Shown here piece by piece: positions 21,101 through 30,789 of a stretch of DNA of 30,789 nt. Numbering within the stretch: the first letter of the stretch is position 1; each line of letters begins with the position of its first letter. The position numbers and the translations under genes are program-made. The notes under the pieces are model-generated. The model saw only the letters and a program-made list of their open reading frames with translations, had not been told where the DNA came from and did not search any database. This DNA is from Oehlia diaphana (taxonomy: Eukaryota > Glomeromycota > Glomeromycetes > Glomerales > Glomeraceae), in NCBI GenBank assembly GCA_003833135.1, contig QZLH01001439.1:1-30789 (forward strand), given 5' to 3'.

Positions 21101-23144
21101 GAGAATCCCAGATGTTTAACTAATTGTTCTCTTGCATTTTCATTTTCATTGAACATTGTGTGAAGTACCTTCCAATTTTCTGATTCAAAGTCATTAGAAG
21201 CACTTTTGCCTCGACTTTCACAGAAACTATCTAATAATTTTGATTCGACTAAAGATTCAAGTTCAGTTGACCTTTGAACAATTTCAGGTTCAGTTATTAT
21301 TGTTGAAACTTTAACAATATATCTTTTATTATCAAAAGATACTAATTTGCCTCCAAATCCAAAAGTCACTCCAACGGGTCTTTTGAGCCATTTTGGAGGT
21401 TGTTTAAGCGTGAGAGAGGGTTCATATGCCGATGCTATCTGAGCGAACGGATCATTGCTATCCAACGAAACTTTTTGATCATTTTCATTTTGACCAGATT
21501 GTAGAGAGTGTACATTAACCTTTTTAAATTACAAAAAGAAATAAACATATTAATATTAATTATGATAATTGAGAAAATTCATTTAGTTAATTTAATACCT
21601 TTCCATCAAAAGAGGCGGAAGCAAATAAATCAGGATTACCAGGACACCATTGAACGTCAAAAACCCAATTTGAACTTGCAGGAAGCTGCATGAAATGAAA
21701 AATCATGTTACAATAACATAAGTAAGGAAAAATATAACCGACAGAATACCTCTCCTATTATTTCAGCAGTTCTGGGGTTCCAACACAAAACTCTATTATC
21801 TTTTCCACATGATAGCAACAAATCAGCATCTCTCTGACACCAAGAAAGTGACAAAATCCCTTTTTGGTGACCTGTTAAAATCTAAAATCAAATATGATAA
21901 AAAAGTAAATAAAAAAAAAATAAAATATATATGTAATAAAATAAATAAAAATTTAACAAATACTTTTTCAGGAGCATGAGCATTACGGACATCCCACATG
22001 ACAATCACAGGATTAATATCATCTTCCGACGCGGTTATAATTTGTGTAGCCTTTGGTTTTGAAAGGTCTGTTATTAATATTATCATATATTTTATTACTT
22101 AATTAGAAACGATAACGTACATTATCCGGACTCCAAGCAACTGCAGTTGTTCCTCTTCTAACTCCTGTGCTCATTCCAGGAGCCATGTTCATGTTTCCCA
22201 TACTATAACCTCCAGTAACAGTTGAACCCACAAATGATAAATCCATTACATGTTTTTTACTTCTTAAATCCCATATTACAGTAGACCCCGTGTTTGAAGA
22301 GGTAGCCAAGATATGCTGTACTTGATTATTCCAAGCTAAATGGGTAATATTTTCAAGTTTCGGCGATCTTGCGCCTGGAGTATAAGGTTTATCTGGTTTC
22401 GTTAAATCCCAAATAAATATCTACGTGAAAATTAACATAATTCCTTAAGAAATAGTTATATAATTGATAAAATTATAACCCAAAATGTCGACATTGTAAT
22501 ACCTCAGCATTGGTTGCTGCTGATGCTAACAAATTAATTTGAAAAGGGTTAAACTGTAACCCACGAACATTTCCCGAATGTGCGTTATTTCTTAGAATAA
22601 GTGCTTTTTCGGAGCTTTATTTATAAATTTCATAATGATAAACTAAACGTTTAGCATATTGAATTTCCTTATAACTCAACACAATTAATATTTTAATTCT
22701 GTAAAAATTTAACTCACTCTCCACCCTCCAAAACTATTGCCGGATCATATAAACTTATTTCACCATTTTCCAAACCACCAGCAACGATTCCGTATGTCTT
22801 ATCATTTGCAATTCCCCATACAAGACGATCGAATCTGATTCGCAAGTTATTAATAAAATTTTGGTAAATTATCTAAGTTCGAGGCACGAAAATTTTTTGC
22901 GCTCCGTTATTGATTTATATTTTTAACTAAAAGACACAAACCTCGCGTTACTATTGACAACTCCAGCACTTTGTAACTCAACACCAGAATCAGACTTAAG
23001 ATTTAGGTTGAAAAGTTCTAATTCAGTGGTATTAGAGAACGAAGCATCAAGAGCTCCAGCTACAGTTCCCGTGGCTATTATAGGTAAATGTTGACCAGGG
23101 CTCCAGGCAAACGTCGCTGTGCGTGGAATTTCTTTTAACTTCAT
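18154..23144 (-). CDS. sec31: COPII outer-coat protein Sec31 (11 exons, about 1396 aa)
   Basis: Minus-strand exons: 23144-22942, 22834-22718, 22614-22503, 22420-22121, 22050-21964, 21881-21750, 21685-21599, 21519-18663, 18587-18493, 18417-18300, 18236-18154. The N terminus [17 protein letters not shown] opens the WD40 region (residues 1-~360), with units such as [76 protein letters not shown] and [20 protein letters not shown]. Then come the ACE1 helical repeats, a long Pro/Gln/Asn/Tyr-rich linker with PPP and NPF-like motifs that binds Sec23 and Sec13, and an SRA1-like helical C terminus ([20 protein letters not shown]). Sec31 with Sec13 forms the outer cage of ER-to-Golgi vesicles. The splice acceptor at 22051 was chosen because it gives the conserved PDNATQ junction. 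Confidence 0.96.
18672..18730. repeat. 18-bp tandem repeat encoding TPTPVK in sec31
   Basis: Three copies of GGTGTTTTAACTGGAGTA type lie at the 3' end of the large exon. They encode [12 protein letters not shown] and TPTPVN, just before the intron that separates the linker from the C-terminal helical domain. They are possible proline-directed kinase sites. Confidence 0.85.
19101..19214. repeat. 57-bp tandem duplication inside sec31
   Basis: Two adjacent 57-bp copies (19101-19157 and 19158-19214) differ at only a few positions. On the minus strand each encodes a 19-residue unit containing [18 protein letters not shown]. The unit length keeps frame in the proline-rich linker. Confidence 0.88.
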
Positions 23145-24115
23145 TTCTACTGATGTAATTAATGAAAATTAATCGTGAAATAATTCATTTTATCAAAAAC
23201 TTAAAATACGTGGCAAATATGAATTCGCCAATCTTTAGATTAGAATTCGTACAACCAAATTTAGTTAGATGAGGTACTCACGTTATGTATTAGTTTTTTT
23301 GGATCTAGATAAAAAAACTCAATACTTTTGATTGGCGTTTTTTAAATCATGGATTTTTTTTTCAATTCTAACATGTCATTTGACGCTTGTTTTATTGGTT
23401 TAAATGTTAACATTCTTTCTCTTCCGTGAAAGGTAAGCACAGTATCAAATTTTCAATTATTCCAAATATGTTCATAGAACCTTTTCAAATATGTCCAGAA
23501 TTATCATCGTGCATATAATCATACAATAGTTTATGTTAACTTTATTATGTATTCGAGTAAAAAATTTGAGTGAATCCTTTGGATATCACAAATTATAAAC
23601 GCGATTATTTTCTACAAAATTAATAGTTTTGGAAGAAGCCCTAAATATAGATATACGTTACGGGTAACAGAGAAACGGACTAACGATCAAAAAACTTCCG
23701 CATAACTCACATATTATGTCTATGTTAAACAATGTGTTGTAATGAGAATTGTGATTATCGCTAATCATAGTGATGTTTCGATATGAACGACCAAAATTTG
23801 AGTTTATTTAGTGCTTAATGGTTTAGCATAGTTGACGTAAGCCACTTTTTTTTGTGATCGAACATTGAAAGAAATAGTTACTCGCGATATCTATACATCT
23901 ATACAATTAATTGTATTTCCTCAATCCATAACCGTCCTCAAAACAATCGAAATTCAATTAGTAACTTTGATTCGAAAATTTCTCTTAAAGAAAATAAAAA
24001 AAAACTTATTATCAGCAAAGGAACTAAGAAGTGAACATTCACTTCATTGTAAATATATTCCCCGCTTTGTCCATGTTATTCGTTTTTAAGAGCAATTTAA
24101 AATAGTCAATCAAAT
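23145..24115. promoter_or_regulatory. Divergent promoter region of sec31 and the Hook gene
   Basis: The 971-bp spacer lies between outward-pointing start codons. No clear TATA box was seen. A 74-codon plus-strand frame at 23865-24089 has no family resemblance and is not called. The region should contain promoters for both genes. Confidence 0.5.
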
Positions 24116-27100
24116 ATGGAACAACAAGACATAACCGCCGCTGCCTTTGTGGACTGGGTACAAATTATTTTTAGACTTAGATGTCACAATTAGACTATAG
24201 ACTTCAGGATGTATTTATCCTATGTTAAATTGTAAACCTTTTTTTTTTTTTTTTTAACTAGGCGAACACTTTTGAAAATGTGCGTCCAATTACTTTAAGC
24301 GAACTTTCCGATTGCAATGTATTGATTGATATAGTTGTAAACATGTAAGTGTTATATTTGGAAATTTACAAAACATATTATAGAGAACTAGTGGAAGTGT
24401 TTTGATTTAACTTATGTTTGGACATGAATAGCGATCCAAAATGGTTTAAACTGCTTTCTCGGAGTAATGATGATAATTGGGTGATGAAAATCAATAAACT
24501 CAAAAAATTACACTTACTCCTTACACGATATTATGAGGAAAACCTTGGATATACGAATATTAAAAATCTTGAAGCTCCAAATTTTAATGCTATTGCAAAA
24601 GAAAATAACTTAGTCGAGACAATGAAGCTATACTCGTTAATTGTAACATTGGCCGTAACTTATAAAGATAAGGCGGGACAAATTACAAAAATTCAAAACT
24701 TAAGTCCAAAATCTCAACAGGGTTTGATGTTGACTATTGAAGGGGTATGTTGTAAATTTAGTGCTTAATTTAATAGGTATACAAAATATAATCTTTCCTG
24801 ATTGATCGATAACATTTAGGTTATGAATAAGTTGGGTGAACCTATTTCCGAAGGACCGCCAAGAAAGTCGTCATTCGACGTGTAATTATATATTTATTTA
24901 TTTATTTTATATAGTTTATCAAGGAAAAATTTAAATTTTCTACTTTTTATTTCTTATACAGAGAAGGTGAACTAAAACAAGTCAATGCGGATCTAGAAAA
25001 AATCAAGTCTGAGAAAGAAGCTCTAGAAAAAGCATACAGAGCTTCACTGGATGAACGTGAAAATTTGACTAATCAACGTGTACGTAAATTTTATAAAATT
25101 AAAAAAATATAAAATTTCCGTGAAATGAAAAGAAATAAATTTTCTGAAAAAAAAACAACAATAATAGGACGACTTACGGGCAGAAGTAGAAGATTTGAAT
25201 CAGAAGCTGAAAGATATGGAAACTGCTTTAGACCATTCTACACAAACCGGAAAAGCAGACTTTGTTTTGAGAACAGAAATTGATAGACTTCAGAATGAAT
25301 TGCAAGTATTACACTACATTTATGTTTGTTCATTCATTTGATGATGGTATAGTAATAAAATTTATTTATTATGCTCTTATTTCTTTATATACATCACAGG
25401 AAAAGATACGATAAACAACGTGAAGAAGCAACAAAAAAGTTTACTGAGAGAGAGTCCCAGATAGCTGAGCTTACTCGTAAAGTCAGTTTTTTTTTTCACA
25501 TTACCTATAAATTCGAAAATTATATCAAACAAAATTGATTTGAATAAATAAATAGATCGAAACACTTACTGAACAAGCAAATGAAACTGCGAAATTAAAA
25601 GACCAACTTGACGAGTACAGACATGCTGCTGACAAACTCAAGAAAACAGAAAATGTTATTGAAAAATATAAGAAGAAATTAGAAGAAGGGGCGGATTTAC
25701 GGCGAACTTTGAAGGTAGAACGTTAAAATTATTAAGAGCAATAGACTATATATTTGACGTTAACTGTGAATTCATATTTTTTAGAATATAGAACAAGAAA
25801 ATCGCACACTCATTGACCGTAACCAATTTATTGAAGAAGAATACAATAAAGTAATTAAATTCAAATCATTAATGGAAGACTATAAAAAACAAATTGACCT
25901 ACTTCAGACTGAAAAGACTGAATTAGTCAATCAAAAGAATAAATTCGAGTACGAATATAAACACATGAGGTCAAAAATTGAATCGTACGAGATGGCTCAT
26001 TCACGTGATATGGAAACTATACATTTATTGGAAGATAGATTACGGGAATTAGAGTTAGGTGAAGGTAAATTAATAATTTATAAACCATCTTTATTTTTTT
26101 TTTCAATTGATAATTATTGTTATGAGGAAATACTTGGATGGATTTTTTTCATAAATTATCGTTTTCATTACACAGGAGAGCCTCTAAAATTAGATGATGA
26201 TGATGAAAAGGTTGAAGCAGACGAAATTGATCAACATATCGAAGAAACTGAACTTTTTGAAGCCCTTAAAGGCACCACAAAGACAAGTTTGAGATTGAAA
26301 ATCAACGAACTTGAACGCGAATTAAATAGTTTACGCGAGGGTAAGAATCTAGATGAAAATTCTGACGCTGAACTTCTAGTATTACAACATAAGCTTGAAG
26401 ACGCTAATCGCATTAAGGCCAAATTCGAAACGGTAACTTAAAGGTTTTATTTGCAATTTTTTACTTATGGATTTTTATTAATATTCACGATTTTTTGCGC
26501 TTTTTTTACCGTTATATATTTTTTTAGGACTACGTTAAAGTCCAAAAGGAAAAACTTATATTAGAATCTGAACTTGAACGATTGCAAGCTGAGAAAGGCA
26601 GTTCATCTAATGGGTTAGTTTTTCATCATGAATTATATTTAGCAACATTAATTTCCCTCATTAATCTGTTGACAAATTTATTTTTAAAGCTCGTTCGTTG
26701 ATTTTTTATTAATATATTTTACATTTTTATCTTTATAAGTATAAATAAAAATGAACCCAGGAAGGAACAAAAGGAATTGTTGGAAACTAAGAAGCATCTT
26801 CGAGAAACCCAGGCGAAATTAGAACAAGCAGAAAAGGATTTGGGTGAAATCAGACCCGATTGTACGTGTGGTATTAAATTTGAGTGGCGCATTTTTCGTT
26901 TTTTTATTTGTGGTTCGAAACAACGACCAAAGATACAATAATTGTACAGATAAGTCGCGAATGTATTTATACACGAACAACATAATTTATTTAATACAAA
27001 CATATAGTGAATTATTTTTTGACAAAATAATCAAAAAAAAAACTACCAACATAAAATATTATATAGACTGAATTCTTGATAGGGATGGGATGTTTGCTTT

Positions 27101-27866
27101 TTTTTGTTAATAAATGTCAATATCATTTCATCTTTATTGTTTTAATAACAGCTAACGCCGAAGCTAGAATCAAAGCATTAGACACTGAAAATGAGGATTT
27201 GAGGCATCGTAATGAGTATGTTTAACATAGAAATTCTTTATTTGATCTATATTTATTCATTATAAAATTCTAATGTTTAATTCTACCTTATCCTCCTAAA
27301 ATTTTTAGTGAACTGATTTCCCTCCTTCAGAATTTAGAAGGTAAAAGTGATGACGACCTCAGGAGCCAAAATATACTATTACACAAACAGGCTAATGAAA
27401 AGACAAGGAAGCTTGAACAACTCAAGACTTTGGTTACTGGTCAACATGAAATAATCGAGAATTACAAAAATGCACAAAATTCGTTCGAAGCAGAAAGAGA
27501 AGCTCATACTGCTGAAATTAAACGCTTAGAGGTAAATGATTTGTTATTAATTGTTTTTTATAACACTTTTTACGTTCCGCTCGTTTTATAACCTTTTTTT
27601 TTTTTTACCAGCAACTTCACAAGGAAGTAAAGGAGCAATTACAAAAAGAAATTAATTTGATCACAAGTGCTTGGTTCAATATAGGCACACGTATTCAAGG
27701 TGATCATGTGTTCTTGCAAAGGCAAGGACCTCAATCTTTCCTTAATCAACAACGTTTAATTCTTGACACTCAGGTGAGATTTATATGTCAACAAGTGAAG
27801 AATTTTTGTAAAAATGCATATTGATTATTAATAATATTACAAACTATGCAGCTAAAACGACGGTGA
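24116..27866 (+). CDS. Hook-family microtubule/dynein adaptor (16 exons, 726 aa)
   Basis: Exons: 24116-24157, 24262-24344, 24432-24744, 24820-24881, 24962-25079, 25168-25301, 25400-25481, 25556-25714, 25785-26064, 26176-26432, 26528-26613, 26761-26861, 27152-27215, 27309-27531, 27612-27773, 27852-27866. Residues ~5-160 form the Hook domain (calponin-homology-like): FVDWANTFENV, VVNIDPKWFKLL, NWVMKINKLKKLHLLLTRYY, and SPKSQQGLMLTIEGVMNKLG. Residues ~170-660 are coiled coil with heptads rich in Glu/Lys/Leu. An acidic insert (LKLDDDDEKVEADE) sits in the middle. The C-terminal part contains ITSAWFNIGTRIQ and QGPQSFLNQQR, as in other Hook tails that bind FTS/FHIP cargo adaptors. Fungal Hook proteins link early endosomes to dynein. 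The intron at 25302-25399 has a GC donor (TT|GCAAGT). The last coding exon is 15 nt, giving LKRR and stop. Confidence 0.93.
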
Positions 27867-29140
27867 CTAGAGGCGCTTGAATTGTTGGAACTTATCGCAA
27901 AAGCACATTGAATATGCGGGGAATTTCTTGCAATTTGACGTAACTAAATACGATTTATTTGGACAGTTGTATCACAAAGCAAGGGGATATCTCTTATACA
28001 TACACACCTTGAATTTTATTTTATTTTTCATATTATCTCTCTTTTTACTTAGTTTACGTCTTTTACCTTCAGTCACCGTTTAAAAACAAGTTCCAACATT
28101 TCAATAGTATTGTTATTATATATTTACCTTCATCGATTTTTTTTTTAAATATTTCAATTTAATTTTTTTTTTTTTGCCTTTTTATTTCGTTGAGGGGTTT
28201 ATGTATAAACTGTATTTGGGATACATCAGAAACATACTTACTTATACATATATACATATATATATTTTTTCGTAAATACACTGAAACATATTGTACTAAG
28301 TAATAAGAACGTGTTCCTATAGATGTTAAATAATCTACTTTGGTGATTGTGGGGGGTTTGAATATATTTTCTTATTTATTGAAAATTAAGTTATCTTGGT
28401 TAGATGATTATGTTTCGAAATCTATTAGGCAATGATCGTATCTATAAAGGCGTAATTCGGTCTTTAACAGGCAACAAGAACTTAGGGACTTATGCAATAT
28501 GCAAATTTCTTTCGGACAACTGCACTATGATGCCTAGAGGAAAAAAAGCACAATGGCATCTACACTATGACTAACAATAGATAATAAATTGTTATATTTT
28601 TGTATTGTCCTGAATGCCAAATATTTAATTTTCCCTGCATTAAAAAGAATATAATAATCGTTATTAAAAAGATTGTCTATTCTTCCAATTAAATATCAAA
28701 TTTCGGATTTTATGCATGTCAAAACCAAATGAGTCGATATTTAGTACTTTTTAAATGGTTACACGACATGCAAAATTTTTGACGTGAAGATCCCTTTAAA
28801 AAAGATGATATAAGAATAGATTGTAAGTAAAAAAAGAAAATACAAGTTATTATTAGATGAAAGCTTAGAGCGCACCGACCAATTTCCTTCCAAAAAAAGC
28901 AAAAACAGGGTTAAAATGAAATACAAAGGGTAAAATGAGTTTTGCATGAACTTTTAAGCGAAAAGCGAATTTATAAAAGTAATCTCACAGCAAGATATAA
29001 CGAACTCGAACTTTTTTTTAAAAACCAGTTTCATATTATTTAAAAGAATCTTGATATATCGAATTTCATATAAAACTTGATATAACGTACATAGCATACC
29101 GAACTGCGATCACGTGTTTGGAATTTCATGGTGACTTACC
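27867..29140. other. Hook 3' flank and A/T-rich gene-free DNA
   Basis: A/T-rich sequence with long T tracts at 28137-28175 follows the Hook stop codon and is probably its 3'-untranslated region. The frames at 27877-28083 and 28759-28947 show no domain. No RNA gene was recognised. Confidence 0.5.
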
Positions 29141-29344
29141 CCAGTATCACCGACACTTTTATAATTAAAATTCCACCCCACGTGACCGGTGACATTTAAT
29201 GGGATGTGAAAAAATTAATTTTGTGAAGCAAAAAAAAACTAAGTCCCTCAGATAAATATAAACAGTGAAAACACAGTGGGGCGTGATGCCGGTGATGAAC
29301 TTTACAAAATCACGTGGGGGTGGAAAAAGTGTCGGTGATACTGG
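29141..29344. mobile_element. MITE-like element with CACGTG-ended inverted repeats (about 204 bp)
   Basis: The arms begin CCAGTATCACCGACACTTTT at 29141 and are matched by the reverse complement at 29344. The inner arm ends are CCACCCCACGTGA on the left and the reverse complement of TCACGTGGGGGTGG on the right. The left arm has a 10-nt A/T insert (about 29161-29170). The core is non-coding. Similarity may continue beyond both ends (GTGAC near 29131 versus GTCAG near 29352), so ends are approximate. No target-site duplication was fixed. Confidence 0.72.
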
Positions 29345-30789
29345 AGAAGATGTCAGAGACCCATTTTTATAATAATGATAAATCAGAATTTATAAATTTT
29401 ATTCTGATACTTGAAAACTAGCCAATCATTATTGCATATTTTATTAACTATATCATGATAGAATTTGTAAAATCAAGTAAATTGGCTAAAATTATTGTCA
29501 TGTCACTAGCGCAATCTAAGTTGGCCTGCATTAAGATGTAAGCTGGTTAGAATTATCAAATGTTTCTGGAATTTTTTCTGTTACAAATGGTTTATTGATT
29601 TTATAAAAACTATTTATTATCTTCAGTTTTAAAATTATAATCATACATAATAATTTGCAGTAAAATTGCGGCATATCAGTATAATATTTAGTTATTGTAT
29701 TAATTATAAAAATTTGCAATTTACAGCTGTTTTTATATTATTCAGAATAAAGTAATATTTTTTGAATCTGACATCCAGTCAGATATGTCTAGGATGTATC
29801 TTTCTCAACGTCATCCCAAGATTTTTCACCCCACGTAATCTGAATAAAATGTCATCCTATGTTGTAATAACCAAAAATTAATCGACAGATAAATAATTAA
29901 CTGATAGATAAACATTTAACCGAAGGAATAATATTTAACCAGAATAGTTAAAAGAAATGGTAGAATATAGTTACACAATATTATTTATAGTTATTTATTT
30001 TTAGAATAATTTTATTTATAGTTTAGTTTAGTTTAGTCACAAGATAGTCACATGATAATGAATTTCTTTTAGATCTTCAAAATTTTTAGTAAGAAAAAGA
30101 TAGTAAATAATAGAAATGATTTTCTTAATTTTTATAAATAGCTGTAATTTTCAACAAGATTTAAAAAAAGTTCTGGATAGTCCTAGATTCCGCAGTTAAA
30201 AATTAATAAAATATATTTTGTCAGCAAAAATATATATATAACACATTCTTTTAGCCTTTTTCTTATGAGTAAAAAGTGCAAAATTAATTATTTTAATAAA
30301 TAATTTGGGGAAACTATCGCAAATTGAAATTTTAGTAAGAAATTTTAAATTTTGTTATAATTTTTATTCTAACTAAGCGATGTTATTTTAAGAACTCAGC
30401 ATTACGTTGGTGGCAACATAAGGTAAATTTTTATCTTATGGGCGGCAGGTGTCACAATGTCATACCCACCATTTTTATTTTTTTATAAGTATTCTGGGGA
30501 CAAAATTTTTAATAGTGAAAAAATATTTTTCACTCCCTTTAAACATCACTAGTCACATAAAGATGAAATTTTACTTAGAAATCTTGAGTTAATACTGAGG
30601 TGAATTGTCAGATGTCAAATTGTATCATAAATCAGATTATACTAAATGATTAATGGTGAAATAAATAAACAAAATAAACAAGTTCTTTTTTTTTTTTTTT
30701 AAATGTTGAATCATGTACCATTTTATTAGAATATATTTGGACTACAAATATTCTATGAATGATACTTCCAGTTCCAGGCCAGTCCGATC
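29345..30789. other. Gene-free A/T-rich DNA to the window end
   Basis: No coding frame could be supported. A TTTAGTTTAGTTTAG run lies at about 30022-30036 and a small inverted repeat (ATAAG/CTTAT arms) near 30417-30440. The final ~60 bp become more G/C balanced, so another gene or element may begin beyond the edge. Confidence 0.45.

Noticed and set aside
23865..24089. 74-codon plus-strand frame just before the Hook start
   Set aside because: No domain and a different frame from Hook; it sits where the promoter and leader should be.
8294..27866. A possible operon-like or biosynthetic gene cluster
   Set aside because: Each gene has its own introns and spacer, strands are mixed, and the products are conserved housekeeping proteins rather than pathway enzymes.
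27877..28083. 68-codon frame after the Hook stop
   Set aside because: Begins in the Hook 3' flank, ends in hydrophobic T-rich sequence, and has no family match; the Hook tail is complete without it.
30022..30036. TTTAG tandem repeats, considered as telomere-like sequence
   Set aside because: Only three units, wrong for the TTAGGG fungal type, and surrounded by ordinary A/T-rich DNA.

Overview
The window reads as nuclear DNA from a filamentous, early-diverging fungus, most likely an arbuscular mycorrhizal fungus (Glomeromycotina, Rhizophagus-like). The support is the strongly A+T-rich intergenic DNA, many short phase-conserving GT-AG introns (mostly about 50-110 nt, with two GC-AG introns), fungal-type proteins, and remnants of LINE-like and MITE-like elements between genes. 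The organism call is an inference from style, not from a marker gene. All gene models were built by hand by joining exons so that the reading frame and protein family stay continuous. No tRNA, rRNA or CRISPR array was recognised.

Layout. 1-3224 is gene-free and holds an inverted-repeat element (about 684-995) and a decayed RNase H-like LINE piece (about 1538-1925, minus). Three minus-strand genes follow: a DinB-like protein with a mitochondrial-looking N terminus (3225-4310), a WW-domain protein with a glycine zipper and a KGKGW repeat tail (5024-5915), and a multi-pass membrane protein (6334-7367). A divergent promoter (7368-8293) contains a clean 154-bp MITE with a 9-bp target-site duplication. 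Five plus-strand genes come next: Ypt1/Rab1 GTPase (8294-9581), CCR4-NOT subunit Not3/Not5 (10246-13454), a ZCCHC10-like zinc-knuckle protein (13760-14608), Rtf2 (15050-16210) and Atg8 (16776-17373). Sec31 runs on the minus strand (18154-23144), convergent with atg8 and divergent from a Hook-family dynein adaptor on the plus strand (24116-27866). The last 2.9 kb is gene-free and holds another inverted-repeat element (29141-29344).

How they work together. Four of the ten genes act in membrane traffic. Sec31 is the outer COPII coat at ER exit sites, Ypt1 tethers COPII vesicles and starts autophagosome formation, Atg8 is the lipid-conjugated autophagosome marker, and Hook links vesicles to microtubule motors. 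Not3, ZCCHC10-like and Rtf2 are RNA or nuclear quality-control factors. These are housekeeping genes rather than a dedicated operon-like system. The most unusual items are the bacterial-type DinB-like gene, the MITE in the ypt1 divergent promoter, the CACGTG hexamers at a similar distance upstream of three consecutive genes, and the repeat tail of the WW protein. I found no clear evidence of a new multi-gene system.
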